64,000 bases of DNA from Metabacillus rhizolycopersici (GCF_020075705.1 NZ_JAIQUM010000021.1:3434-67433), one strand, 5' to 3'. Positions 34,251 through 43,078 are shown, counted from the first letter of the stretch. Notes: generated by a model not told the origin, from the sequence alone. Numbers and translations: made by a program.

Positions 34251-35030
34251 CTTGGCAATAAAGTATTTAATTAAAAAGTCCGCCCAAATTTTATTTCCAT
34301 TATCATTGGCATCACTTTCTTCTGTTAAGTAATCATTCATTTTACTATCTTCTAAATCAGGCCAGGCTTCCCAATGATTTAAATAAGTTAGGTTATTTTG
34401 CTTCGCATATTCCTGAAGTTCTTTAACTTCCTTTGGGTAATAATTAGCTGAATATAATGGATTTGGTGGCTGGATCATGATTGTAACAGCATCATTTTCC
34501 GATTTCCATGAATCCATCATTGTTTCAATATTATCTAGAGTATTTGATAAACCAATAAGTCCATTATCTTTCAGCATGAATGGTTCAAATAATACGATAT
34601 CAGGCTTTAATTCACTGACCTGCTTATACGACTTTTCTCTAACAACATCAAGTGATGTTTTTTCCCCTTCTGATATTACTGTTACTTGAAATACATTCGT
34701 ACCATATGTATCTTCTAACTGCTTTGAGAGCTGAGCAGGCCAAGCTCCTTCTTCAACTGACGTCGCATTAGACCCATAGATAACAAACTGTAACGGTTGT
34801 CCCGATGTTTGTGCATCCTTAATTTTATTTTGTACACTCTCAGGTAGATTACTAAAATATACTGAAACGTCTTGATTAGCTTCTGCTTCTTTTAAAGGTT
34901 CAGTTTTAGCTACAACTGTATTCGCCACTTCTTCCCCTCGAGCAGCTATTTTATTTTTCCAATGTAGATTTCCAAATATAATTGTTCCTACACATAGAAT
35001 AAGAGTTATAATGACAACAATCCTTTTCAC
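34248..35030 (-). CDS. Membrane-anchored SGNH/GDSL-type hydrolase
   Basis: 260 residues from a GTG at 35030 with GGGGGAA about 6 nt upstream. One N-terminal membrane helix (about 4-22), then an extracellular alpha/beta domain. FVIYGSNATSVEEGAWPAQL near 81-100 has the Gly-Ser of block I, KPDIVLFEPFMLKDNG near 137-152 replaces the usual GxND region, and a possible catalytic Asp/His block is near NHWEAWPD (about 218-225). The family includes esterases and acyl transferases of wall glycans. Block motifs are weak, so the enzyme type is uncertain. It is adjacent to the CWB2 protein gene but has its own terminator. Confidence 0.65.
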   Translation of the reverse strand: MKRIVVIITLILCVGTIIFGNLHWKNKIAARGEEVANTVVAKTEPLKEAEANQDVSVYFSNLPESVQNKIKDAQTSGQPLQFVIYGSNATSVEEGAWPAQLSKQLEDTYGTNVFQVTVISEGEKTSLDVVREKSYKQVSELKPDIVLFEPFMLKDNGLIGLSNTLDNIETMMDSWKSENDAVTIMIQPPNPLYSANYYPKEVKELQEYAKQNNLTYLNHWEAWPDLEDSKMNDYLTEESDANDNGNKIWADFLIKYFIAK

Positions 35031-35175
35031 AATAATTCCCCCAATTCCCGACAATTTCCTCTTAAAATTATACACAAAAAAGCGATATCTACAAACCAAT
35101 TTCCAAACTCAGGATCATTTCCTCATTATCTTTTTATCATAATCTTCACCTAAGATTGTGGCACGCGTATAACTT

Positions 35176-35270
35176 ATTGTCCTAAAAATAAGTTTTTTAT
35201 CGGGATTGAGGAGTATATTGTCCGGTTTCTGGATTTATTGTCCGAAATGAGTATGATATCAGCGGAAATC
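35176..35270 (+). repeat. Phased TTATTGTC motif array 2
   Basis: TTGTC cores start at 35177, 35218 and 35238; a degenerate TTATCGG unit lies midway between the first two, so the phase is about 20.5 bp. It ends GTCCGAAATGAGTATGATAT at 35241-35260, homologous to the end of array 3. It lies 3' of the NERD gene. Confidence 0.65.
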
Positions 35271-35307
35271 AAAAACATTTTGACCGGACGCCATATTCAG
35301 ACAAAAA

Positions 35308-36273
35308 TCAGGTAACATTCAAGTGGTATATTTTCCCCCTTTTAGTACCACTACTTTCTAATTTCAAAGAAAAAAGCAATTTATTTGCAACAGATGTAGA
35401 TTGTATATTTAAAAACTCTCTCATCTTCTGATTAGTAATCGTTGAGTCAATTAGCAAAGAATAGTCCTCGAGTGCTGAAAGATGGGCATCTTTTGATATA
35501 AAACTGCATTTGGAACATATCCATTTGCCTTTACTTCTCTTCATAGGCAGAGATTGACAGTATGAGCAAATTACTGCTTTTAAAATGTCTCCTTTGGGAA
35601 TTTTGTATTGTGCAAGAATATCAATGTTTAGTGGGGTATGGTTCGTTACCATTTGCTGACTTAATTGAAAAAGTTGTTTTTCACTGAGGTAATTCTTTTT
35701 GTAATCTTGTTCAATTGACAAAATCGCAAATGGGAGCTTCGCGCTATGTATAACCTTTTTATAGATTTTTTCATTTTGAGGCGTTGTTTCAAGGATAGTT
35801 CGAGGTGAACCAATTACAACAAGTGATTGAACAGGAAGGTTTGAATGCTTGATAAGCCTCAACCATTTCCTTAACTGATAATTTTGTCGCTCCACCTGCA
35901 AAATCGGATCAGGAAATGATTCCTTCTTTTCATCCTGTATTCTTATTAGTTGGTTAAAATCACTATCAAAATAAAGTGTACCTGTAATATTTTTCACCTC
36001 TAGAATAAGGATGAATTTTTTCGAAAGAATAACAGTGTCCAATTGAAAAAAATGTGTTCCATCGTAGATCCTTACATCATGTAAGATGTGGTATTGGTGT
36101 TCAGCTAGAAATCCTAAATGGTAATCCAAGCTTTGTTCACCTCTGTATCCCGCTATTCTTTTTCCACAGTCTTCTTTAATGAGTTCGAATTTCGGATGTT
36201 CTAACAATAGTCTTCTTTGCAGCGCTTCTAATTTTTTGATGTAAAGAGGATACATTCGTGGTTTTATAATCAT
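35308..36273 (-). CDS. NERD-domain protein with C-terminal zinc ribbon
   Basis: 321 residues. The NERD domain (about 40-155) has GYRGEQSLDYHL near 43-54, FFQLDTVILSKKFILILEVK near 75-94 and Gln/Glu residues of the restriction-like nuclease fold (LDT...EVK). The C-terminal third has a zinc ribbon CSYCQSL...CSKCSF near 237-258 and a helical end. NERD proteins are nuclease-related and often DNA-linked; their role is little known. It is flanked on both sides by same-oriented arrays of the TTATTGTC motif, and no other gene is in its unit. Confidence 0.82.
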   Translation of the reverse strand: MIIKPRMYPLYIKKLEALQRRLLLEHPKFELIKEDCGKRIAGYRGEQSLDYHLGFLAEHQYHILHDVRIYDGTHFFQLDTVILSKKFILILEVKNITGTLYFDSDFNQLIRIQDEKKESFPDPILQVERQNYQLRKWLRLIKHSNLPVQSLVVIGSPRTILETTPQNEKIYKKVIHSAKLPFAILSIEQDYKKNYLSEKQLFQLSQQMVTNHTPLNIDILAQYKIPKGDILKAVICSYCQSLPMKRSKGKWICSKCSFISKDAHLSALEDYSLLIDSTITNQKMREFLNIQSTSVANKLLFSLKLESSGTKRGKIYHLNVT

Positions 36274-36352
36274 TTCATCAGTCCTTTGCCTTTTTTGTTC
36301 TTGATGTCTTTCGACGCCGAGATTCGTACATCCTGCTAGGCAGATAAGGGAC

Positions 36353-36450
36353 CTATTATCCGAAAATCACTATTTATTGTCGGATTTGACCACTTTATTG
36401 TCTGATTTTCTTACTTCTTTGTCCTAAATCAGTATTATATTAGCCGAAAA
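36353..36450 (+). repeat. Phased TTATTGTC motif array 3
   Basis: Five cores start at 36356, 36377, 36398, 36419 and 36440, spaced exactly 21 bp each (TTATC, TTGTC, TTGTC, TTGTC, TTAGC). The end GTCCTAAATCAGTATTATAT (36421-36440) matches array 2. It lies just upstream of the NERD gene. Confidence 0.72.
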
Positions 36451-36520
36451 CACAAAATTATCAACCGTTCGACAAATAACTAACACATCACCGTAGTAAA
36501 TCAACTAGAATTCTACTACA

Positions 36521-36553
36521 AAAAAAAGAAGGGAACCAAGTCCCCCTCTTTCT
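36521..36553 (-). terminator. Terminator of the LRR protein gene
   Basis: On the minus strand AAGAGGGGGA pairs with TCCCTTCTT (one bulge), followed by eight T. It lies 12 bases past the stop. Confidence 0.75.
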
Positions 36554-36564
36554 TTCTTTCTTAC

Positions 36565-39500
36565 TTATCTATTATTCACTCTTTTTCTCTTCTGTATAAA
36601 AAGAACTATTCCACCTAGACTTATGACAATAAGTCCAACCACTAATAGGTTATAAGTTTCAGTGGCTGTATTTGGTAGTTCTCCCTTTGCATTGTTACCT
36701 TTGGCATTTTTTGAATTCTCATCTGTTTTGACTGGGTCAACAGGACCGTTTACTTCCGAAGGTGTTGGTTCTGTTGGTTCTTGCTGTTCATCCTTATCCT
36801 TTTCGATGTCTTCACCATTTCCACCCTCACTAGGCGGTGTAACTGGACCCTTGTCACTTTCTTCTAACACGAAGATAATTGGATTTTTAAGATAATCCTC
36901 TGTTCCTTTTATTTGAAACTGGAAGCTTACTTCTTCTTCGTCTTCCGTCAGGAACATGATTTCATAGTTTCCTATAGGTAGTTTAAAAATATCAAGTTCT
37001 TCATCTGAAGAATAGTCAATTAATTGACCTTGGGCATCAGAGCCACCGAAGTAATAAACATTTTCCGTTTCGTCATCGGTTCCGTGAAGGTCAAACATAG
37101 CATCAGCTTCAGGAACATCGTCTGTTTTGTACACATACATGCTTACATCCTTGACCGTACCTTCAATCGGTAAAGTTGTTACTTCTGCAAGCAGATAGCC
37201 ATAATATTCATCTTCTTCGACATTGACTTCAACAATATAGTCGGTAAATGGTGATAGATTCGTAAATTGATAGCTTGTTTCATTGCTATCTAGCGCTATT
37301 TCTCCAACAGTTTCTTCTCCATCGTTCGTATAGATAGAAAGGTTGTAAGAACCTATACCTTTAGGTAACATTGGATCCCATGAAATCGAAATAGTCGTTT
37401 CTGTCACTTCATCAATGTACAGTTCTGGGTTCATATCGACTTCAGTATTAACATAAACTCCCCATTGCTTTAACTGTTCGATAACTTGGGCATTTTCAGC
37501 TTCAGTTAGATCAAGCGTAGAAATATTGTGTAACGAAACAGTTTCTAAGCTTGATAAATCAAGTAAAGGCGTTAGATTAGTAATCATTGTATCATCTAAA
37601 ATCAATTCAACAAGGTTTTCAAGCTGTGCGATACTTGAGATGTCTTCAATTGGATTTCCACTGACATCTAAATGATAAAGGCTATCACTTGACGCTTTTA
37701 GTGGTGCTAGATCTTTAATGTTATTGTTTGCTAGATTAATCGAATTTAGTCTCTTTAATGATGATAACACCGAGATGTCTTGAATTTGATTGTTATTTAA
37801 TGTGAGATCTTGTACCTTTTTCAAACCGCTTAAAAAGGAAAGATCCTCAAGGTTATTATTTACGATTGATAAAGAGAATAGGTTTTTTAATTCGTTTAAC
37901 ATTGCATAACTCTTTATTGGAGATTCCTCGATATAGATATTGGATAGCTCTTTTAGTCCTTTAAGTGGCGCTAGGTCTAGTGTAAAAGCATTGCTAGCCA
38001 AATGAAAATCGACTAAATTTGTGGCGTATTCTAAACCAGTAAGGTCTTTGATATCAGACTCATCCAAGTAAAGAAAATCAAGTTTTTCTAAATCACTTGC
38101 TCTTACGTCACGTTCAAGTCCAAACTGCTCCTTAATGAGAGCTTTCAGGTTGTCATCCTTGAATTTTACCTTGTCACCAGTTGGTTCACCCCATGTTGTT
38201 TCAGAAGTTGTACTACTTTTAACAAGCTCTTTCTTACCATTGTATGCTTTCACTTCTACTTCATACTCAGTATTTGGTGCAAGCTTGTCTATTTTCAAAT
38301 CGACTTCTTCACCTGTTAACGATGTGTGAAGCTTTCCATTCACATAGACTTCATACTTTGCTATTTCTTGTTCACCATAATAATCCCAGTAAACGTGCAT
38401 TGAATTTTCTGTTACCGTACCGATATATGCTTCAAACCATTCTTCTTCTTCTTCAGATCCTTCATAATCAACATATACACCACGTTGCTCAAGCTGTTCA
38501 ATAACTTGACGTGCAACAGACCCTTCATTCAGATCTAACTTTTCGTTCCCATATAGTGATACATATTGAAGCTCTTCTAATTTTAGTAATACATCAATCG
38601 TTTCAAGCGCTGAAAAGGCGATATTCACATCTTTTATTTTACTAAGCTGCTGGATGTCCGTAATCGACAACAACGGATTTCCATCCGCATAAAGATATTC
38701 TAGCTGTGCTACCTTTTCTATTCCTTTAAGGCTTTTAAGATTATTATCATAAATCGATAAAAAGACGAGGTTCTTTAAAGCTGGAAGTGTTGCTAGATTC
38801 TCTAAGTTGTTTCGATCAAGAGCTAGACTATCTAGATTTTGTAAGTCTGCTAGGACAGATAAATCAGTGATACCCGTTGCCCCTAATGTAAGAGTTGTTA
38901 AATTCGTTAGTCCCTTTAATGCAGTGAAATTTGTAATCGGATTATCATCTACAGATAACTCGGTTAAATTTTTCAATGCTGCTAATGGTGTTAAATCAGT
39001 AATTCTATTTGCAGATAAACTTAATCTTTGAAGGTTTGTGGCTGCTTCAAGGCCAGATAAATCATTAATTCGTTTGCGATCAAGATAAAGCTCTTCTAGT
39101 GCCTTCATATCACTGACAAAAAGATCACGCTCTAAACCAAATTCAGCTTTAATTGCTTTTTCTAGCTGTGGATCGCCAAAGACAACTTTTTCGCCATCAG
39201 GTGTTGAGAGTGTTTTAAATGCTGAAAAGGTTTTACCGATTTGTTCACCTTTGTCGTTATACGCAACAATCTCCACGGTATATTCTGTATTTTGTTGAAG
39301 TTCATTAACTGTTAGACTAGTTGTCGATTCAGCTTGGTCAACTTTTGTTACTTTATCAGCAACTTTTACCTCGTAATAGTCTACGTCGTCCTCACCTTCG
39401 TACTCCCAGCTAATTTTCACACGTTCTTCATTAGCCTTTATTGACGTGATGTACATCTGATAACCGTCATCATGAAGGATTGATAAACCTTCACGTTCAA

Positions 39501-40770
39501 GTGCTTGAACCTCATCAAATAAATCAAAATAAAGATCACCGTACACGACTAATGTCGCTAAATTAGCTAGCTTTTGTAGCGGTAAAATCGTTGTAAGCTC
39601 AGTATAGCTAATATCTAATGTTTCTAGATTCGCAAGCTCCACTATTGGTTCTAAACCTTTTATTGATGAATCTGAGAGAATAAGAGTTTTTAAGTTTGTT
39701 AAATAAGTTAGAAATTGGATATTATTTCCCTCATAATCTGAAAGATCTAGATACTCTAGATTTGTTAAGGATTGCAATGCAGATGCATTTTTAATTTCAT
39801 TACCTGCTAATTCAAGCTTTGTTAAATTAGTCGCCTTTTCTAAACCAGTGATATCTTTCACACCACGATAAGACACATCAAGTGTTGTTAAGCTTTCGAT
39901 ATCTGACACGTATATGTCATCACGTTTCAATTTTAGAGCTGCTTTTATCGCCCGTTTTAAAACTAAGTCAGGGATTGTAACAAGCTCGCCTGATGGCTCC
40001 GATGCTACTAGTTTCATCGTCTCTTTGTTTTCGGTTACTTCTTCGGTTACTTCCTCTTTTACTGCTTCTTTTACGTCTTCTCTTACTTCTTCTTTTACTT
40101 GATCTTCTACTTTTTCAATTTTAGGTGCAGCTAGAGTTGTCGTAGCCACCACTGCTTCTTTTATCATCGAGCCATTACCAAGCGCGCGAATGCTAATCGA
40201 ATAGCTTTGCTCACTTTCAAGATCCTTTAGCTCATAAGATGTGACTTGTGCAACTTGATCAACAATCTTACCATCTAAAACGACCTGGTAATGATCAACA
40301 TCTTGAACCGCTGACCAAGATACATTGATAGACTGGTCTGTTACGTTTTTCACTTTGACTTCGAACGGCTCTGCTACTTCTTTTACTTGTTGATAGGTTA
40401 CGTTAATCGGTTCTGATTGAAGCTCAGTATCATCTGTTTTTTTCACGGCATATGAATATGTCTCACCTGAAGTCACTTGTTGATCAACTAGTTGGTACGT
40501 TCTTACAAGCTTTCCTTCAGAATCTGTTGTTGACTCGATTACTTCTACTGAAGAGATCTTAGTTTCTTCATTATTTTTTATAAGCGTAAAACTTGCTTCA
40601 GCCTGTGATGTAGAGATTGTTCTCCACTGCAGCTGAATACCATCTTCTTTACTTACTGCTGGTAAAAATGTCATACTGTCGCTAGCAGCAACAGCTGTTG
40701 GTAAAAATGGGATAAATTGAGCTAATAGTAATATAAAAACTAGTAATACAGAAACATAACGTTTAGTCAA
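36565..40770 (-). CDS. Large leucine-rich-repeat/fibronectin-III wall protein, LPNTA anchored
   Basis: 1,401 residues from a TTG at 40770 with TAGGAGG about 10 nt upstream. Signal peptide about 1-29. After an FN3-like region and an acidic Glu/Lys/Val stretch (about 220-255), three blocks alternate internalin-type LRRs (NLTKLELAGNEI, NLTELSVDDNPI patterns) with FN3 domains. Each block opens with a cap resembling KVVFGDPQLEKAIKAEFGLE. A final FN3 and a Pro/Glu/Lys-rich spacer precede the sorting signal LPNTA, a hydrophobic helix and KRKR. LPNTA is the motif of class C/D sortases. No sortase gene is in the window. It probably binds protein or glycan at the surface. Confidence 0.9.
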   Translation of the reverse strand: MTKRYVSVLLVFILLLAQFIPFLPTAVAASDSMTFLPAVSKEDGIQLQWRTISTSQAEASFTLIKNNEETKISSVEVIESTTDSEGKLVRTYQLVDQQVTSGETYSYAVKKTDDTELQSEPINVTYQQVKEVAEPFEVKVKNVTDQSINVSWSAVQDVDHYQVVLDGKIVDQVAQVTSYELKDLESEQSYSISIRALGNGSMIKEAVVATTTLAAPKIEKVEDQVKEEVREDVKEAVKEEVTEEVTENKETMKLVASEPSGELVTIPDLVLKRAIKAALKLKRDDIYVSDIESLTTLDVSYRGVKDITGLEKATNLTKLELAGNEIKNASALQSLTNLEYLDLSDYEGNNIQFLTYLTNLKTLILSDSSIKGLEPIVELANLETLDISYTELTTILPLQKLANLATLVVYGDLYFDLFDEVQALEREGLSILHDDGYQMYITSIKANEERVKISWEYEGEDDVDYYEVKVADKVTKVDQAESTTSLTVNELQQNTEYTVEIVAYNDKGEQIGKTFSAFKTLSTPDGEKVVFGDPQLEKAIKAEFGLERDLFVSDMKALEELYLDRKRINDLSGLEAATNLQRLSLSANRITDLTPLAALKNLTELSVDDNPITNFTALKGLTNLTTLTLGATGITDLSVLADLQNLDSLALDRNNLENLATLPALKNLVFLSIYDNNLKSLKGIEKVAQLEYLYADGNPLLSITDIQQLSKIKDVNIAFSALETIDVLLKLEELQYVSLYGNEKLDLNEGSVARQVIEQLEQRGVYVDYEGSEEEEEWFEAYIGTVTENSMHVYWDYYGEQEIAKYEVYVNGKLHTSLTGEEVDLKIDKLAPNTEYEVEVKAYNGKKELVKSSTTSETTWGEPTGDKVKFKDDNLKALIKEQFGLERDVRASDLEKLDFLYLDESDIKDLTGLEYATNLVDFHLASNAFTLDLAPLKGLKELSNIYIEESPIKSYAMLNELKNLFSLSIVNNNLEDLSFLSGLKKVQDLTLNNNQIQDISVLSSLKRLNSINLANNNIKDLAPLKASSDSLYHLDVSGNPIEDISSIAQLENLVELILDDTMITNLTPLLDLSSLETVSLHNISTLDLTEAENAQVIEQLKQWGVYVNTEVDMNPELYIDEVTETTISISWDPMLPKGIGSYNLSIYTNDGEETVGEIALDSNETSYQFTNLSPFTDYIVEVNVEEDEYYGYLLAEVTTLPIEGTVKDVSMYVYKTDDVPEADAMFDLHGTDDETENVYYFGGSDAQGQLIDYSSDEELDIFKLPIGNYEIMFLTEDEEEVSFQFQIKGTEDYLKNPIIFVLEESDKGPVTPPSEGGNGEDIEKDKDEQQEPTEPTPSEVNGPVDPVKTDENSKNAKGNNAKGELPNTATETYNLLVVGLIVISLGGIVLFIQKRKRVNNR

Positions 40771-40932
40771 GTTAGTCTTTCCTCCTATAATATTCAATAT
40801 AATGACAAATTTCATTATAGTTTTTATTTCTGCTTCTGCCTATAGTATTTTTTAGACAAAATTCTACATAAATGAAACCTTTTAACACTACTGTTCGTCA
40901 AATAATTGGAAACAATTTTTCACAAAAAAAGA

Positions 40933-40961
40933 TTGTGATAATAGTAGGAGAGAACTATAAT
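40933..40961 (+). promoter_or_regulatory. SigA promoter of the LCP gene
   Basis: TTGTGA (40933-40938), 17-nt spacer, TATAAT (40956-40961), about 40 bases before the start at 41007. On the other strand of the same 236-base gap a TATAAT (40814-40819) may serve the LRR gene, with a poor -35. Confidence 0.72.
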
Positions 40962-41006
40962 CTATATAGCGTGACAATTAATTTTTCAAAAAAGGATGAA
41001 ACATAT

Positions 41007-41954
41007 ATGAGAACGGAAAAAAGGATGAAGAAAAAGGTCCTCTGGATTACGTTGAGTATTATCGGTTTACTCGTTTTAGGTACAGGTGGATATGCTTTTT
41101 ATCTATATAAATCTGCTGCAGATACTGTTGCTAGCATTCATGAAGATTTAAATCGAGACAAATCTGATAAACGTACGGAAGAGGTAAAGTTCTCTGAAAA
41201 GGATCCCATTTCGATCCTGTTAATGGGTGTAGATGAACGTGATGGTGATGCAGGTCGTTCTGACTCTTTAATTTTAATGACAGTCAACCCTAATACAAAC
41301 TCAACCCAAATGGTAAGTATCCCACGTGATACGAGAACTGAAATTGTCGGTAAAGGAAAAGAAGACAAAATTAACCACGCCTACGCTTTTGGTGGAACAG
41401 AAATGGCCATTAACACAGTCGAACACTTTCTTGATATTCCAATTGACTACTTTGTGAAAATCAATATGGAAAGCTTCAAAGATACTGTGGATGCTGTTGG
41501 TGGTGTTGAGGTTAATAACACACTTGATTTTTCATACGGTGGATATGATTTTCCTAAAGGAATCGTTTCCTTAGATGGTGAAAAAGCATTAGCCTTCACA
41601 AGAATGCGTTATGAAGATCCACGCGGAGATTTCGGACGTCAAGAACGTCAACGTCAAATTATCGAAGCAGTTCTTAAAAAAGGTGCAAACATTTCTTCTA
41701 TTACAAAGTTTGGTGATATGTTTGGTGTTGTGCGTAACAATATAACAACAAACCTTACATTTGATGAAATGTGGGCAGTCCAAGCAAATTATAAGACCGC
41801 AATCAAAAAACTTGAACAGTTCCAGGTGAAAGGTTCAGGCGATACAATTAACGGTATTTACTATTATATTGTTCCAGAGGATGAGCGCTTAACTTTATCT
41901 AATCAGCTTAAAGAACATTTGGAAATCTCTACGAATACTGCTAGTACAAATTAA
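41007..41954 (+). CDS. LytR-CpsA-Psr (LCP) family ligase, second copy
   Basis: 315 residues from the ATG at 41007 (AAAGGA 10 nt upstream; the next ATG is 6 codons later). Membrane helix about 12-33, then the LCP domain: PISILLMGVDERDGDAGRSD near 68-87, SIPRDTRTEIVG near 107-118, KINHAY near 124, VNNTLDFSYGG near 169-179 and AFTRMRYEDPRGDFGRQERQ near 196-215, keeping the Asp and Arg residues of the active site. It attaches lipid-linked glycans to peptidoglycan. It has its own promoter and terminator and diverges from the LRR gene. With TagU it gives two LCP ligases in one glycan neighbourhood. Confidence 0.92.
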   Translation: MRTEKRMKKKVLWITLSIIGLLVLGTGGYAFYLYKSAADTVASIHEDLNRDKSDKRTEEVKFSEKDPISILLMGVDERDGDAGRSDSLILMTVNPNTNSTQMVSIPRDTRTEIVGKGKEDKINHAYAFGGTEMAINTVEHFLDIPIDYFVKINMESFKDTVDAVGGVEVNNTLDFSYGGYDFPKGIVSLDGEKALAFTRMRYEDPRGDFGRQERQRQIIEAVLKKGANISSITKFGDMFGVVRNNITTNLTFDEMWAVQANYKTAIKKLEQFQVKGSGDTINGIYYYIVPEDERLTLSNQLKEHLEISTNTASTN

Positions 41955-41958
41955 CTCC

Positions 41959-41993
41959 AAAAAGTTTCAGCTTTTACGGCTGAAACTTTTTTT
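41959..41993 (+). terminator. Terminator of the second LCP gene
   Basis: AAAAAGTTTCAGC pairs with GCTGAAACTTTTT (13 bp, loop TTTTAC or similar), followed by T. It lies 5 bases past the stop. Confidence 0.9.
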
Positions 41994-42125
41994 ATGTTCA
42001 TTTTCGAATTCGGCTCCCCCTTCCTTATCCGCTACATCCTTAAAGAAAGAGTATTTTCAGTAGGCATATACAAAGAACATGCACCATATTCTTTAATGAT
42101 CATTGATTTTTGGGAGGGATTTATT

Positions 42126-42383
42126 GTGGAATTTTCTTTTGGTTTAATTCTCTCAATCGTCATCGCAATTTTCTTAGCAATTGATGCACCGAAGCATGAA
42201 CGTAGCCCATGGGTTTGGGGAATTTTAGGATTCCTTTTCGGACCAATCGTGCTTGGAATTTATCTCATTGTGACAGATCGAAAAGTGGCGGGTTGGATTA
42301 TTTTAGGGGTTTGTATTTTACTTATTTTACTCTTTATTTTATTATTTGGTGTCGGTATGTTCTTTATTTTCAGTGGTGCGTGA
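42126..42383 (+). CDS. Small membrane protein, unknown
   Basis: 85 residues from a GTG at 42126 with GGGAGGG about 8 nt upstream. Three hydrophobic helices are visible (about 3-21, 31-48, 58-83), with a conserved-looking DAPKHERSPWVWGILGFLFG stretch between the first two. The C-terminal helix is extremely Leu/Ile/Phe-rich. The WxWGILGFLFGPI pattern is common in small PLDc_N-like or phospholipase-linked membrane proteins of Firmicutes, but no function can be given. R1 copy I begins 3 bases past the stop. Confidence 0.65.
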   Translation: MEFSFGLILSIVIAIFLAIDAPKHERSPWVWGILGFLFGPIVLGIYLIVTDRKVAGWIILGVCILLILLFILLFGVGMFFIFSGA

Positions 42384-42385
42384 AT

Positions 42386-42549
42386 AACAAAAGCGCAAGC
42401 GCCTTGATCAGCCTCGGGCAAATAAGACGATCAGGAATAGAAGGTGTTTTTTACCTTCAATTCAAGAGTGGCTTAGACCCAAGAGGGGCTAGGGGCTAGG
42501 CGCTTACGCTTGCTGTCGTGCGCTTATCCACAGTATAAGAATTTTATAG
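42386..42549 (+). repeat. R1 repeat copy I (perfect DnaA box, chimeric stem)
   Basis: Begins AACAAAAGCGCAAGCGCC. The central left arm ATCAGGAATAGAAGGT pairs only in part with ACCTTCAATTCAAGAG: the inner 11 or so pairs hold, the outer ones do not. AGGGGCTAGGGGCTAGGCGC shows a small duplication. Tail with TTATCCACA at 42524-42532. Confidence 0.88.
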
Positions 42550-42554
42550 TTTCC

Positions 42555-42600
42555 TAAAAAAAGGTCCTCTACTCATTTGATGAGTGGAGGGCCTTTTATT
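42555..42600. terminator. Bidirectional terminator between convergent small genes
   Basis: AAGGTCCTCTACTC (42561-42574) pairs with GAGTGGAGGGCCTT (42582-42595) through 14 pairs with two G-U. A-run before and T-run after serve both strands. Confidence 0.88.
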
Positions 42601-42619
42601 TTGAGGAAGATTCCCACTA

Positions 42620-43078
42620 CTAAAACTCCCAAACAATCCGCCAACCATCATCTTCCTCAACAACATAAATATCTTGAATTACCTTAAATATGCCAAACTT
42701 ACTTTTGAACGTTTGCTCGACCTCCACCCGTGTCGCATATGCAAACTCCTCTGTATCCTTGGCCATCTTCCAGTTTTGCACGTCCTCTTCTTTTCCAAGT
42801 ACAAACGAGAAGGTTTCTACACCATAATGACTCATATATATGTGTGATCGCTCCGTTACGTACGCATTTTTCGAAAAACGCTCCTGCATAACTGGATGGA
42901 ATAATTCCCATGCACTACCGAAGTCACCTTCTTGTTCATACTGATAAAAGGCTGCGACTACATCATTCGGATCTTGTTTACCTAGACCTGGCATTACTTT
43001 AACGATCAGTATGACCAATAGCAGCACTACTACAACGACGATAATAACGGGAAGCCTAATTTGCGATCGTCTTCTCAT
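42620..43078 (-). CDS. Membrane-anchored NTF2-like small protein, unknown
   Basis: 152 residues from the ATG at 43078 with GAGGTG about 7 nt upstream; an earlier in-frame ATG at 43093 has no site. A basic start (RRRSQIRLP) leads to one membrane helix (about 9-29). The outside domain has PNDVVAAFYQYEQEGDFGSAWELFHP near 37-62 (quoted: YQYEQEGDFGSAWELFHP) and DIYVVEEDDGWRIVWEF at the end. This is the shape of an NTF2/DUF4878-like cone fold. Function unknown. Single-gene unit ending at the shared terminator. Confidence 0.72.
   Translation of the reverse strand: MRRRSQIRLPVIIVVVVVLLLVILIVKVMPGLGKQDPNDVVAAFYQYEQEGDFGSAWELFHPVMQERFSKNAYVTERSHIYMSHYGVETFSFVLGKEEDVQNWKMAKDTEEFAYATRVEVEQTFKSKFGIFKVIQDIYVVEEDDGWRIVWEF

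Noticed and set aside
42209..42499. Open frames across R1 copies encoding similar strings such as SALISLGQIRRSGIEG
   Set aside because: The same string appears wherever the repeat lies, in the same phase, without ribosome sites; it is a by-product of the repeat.
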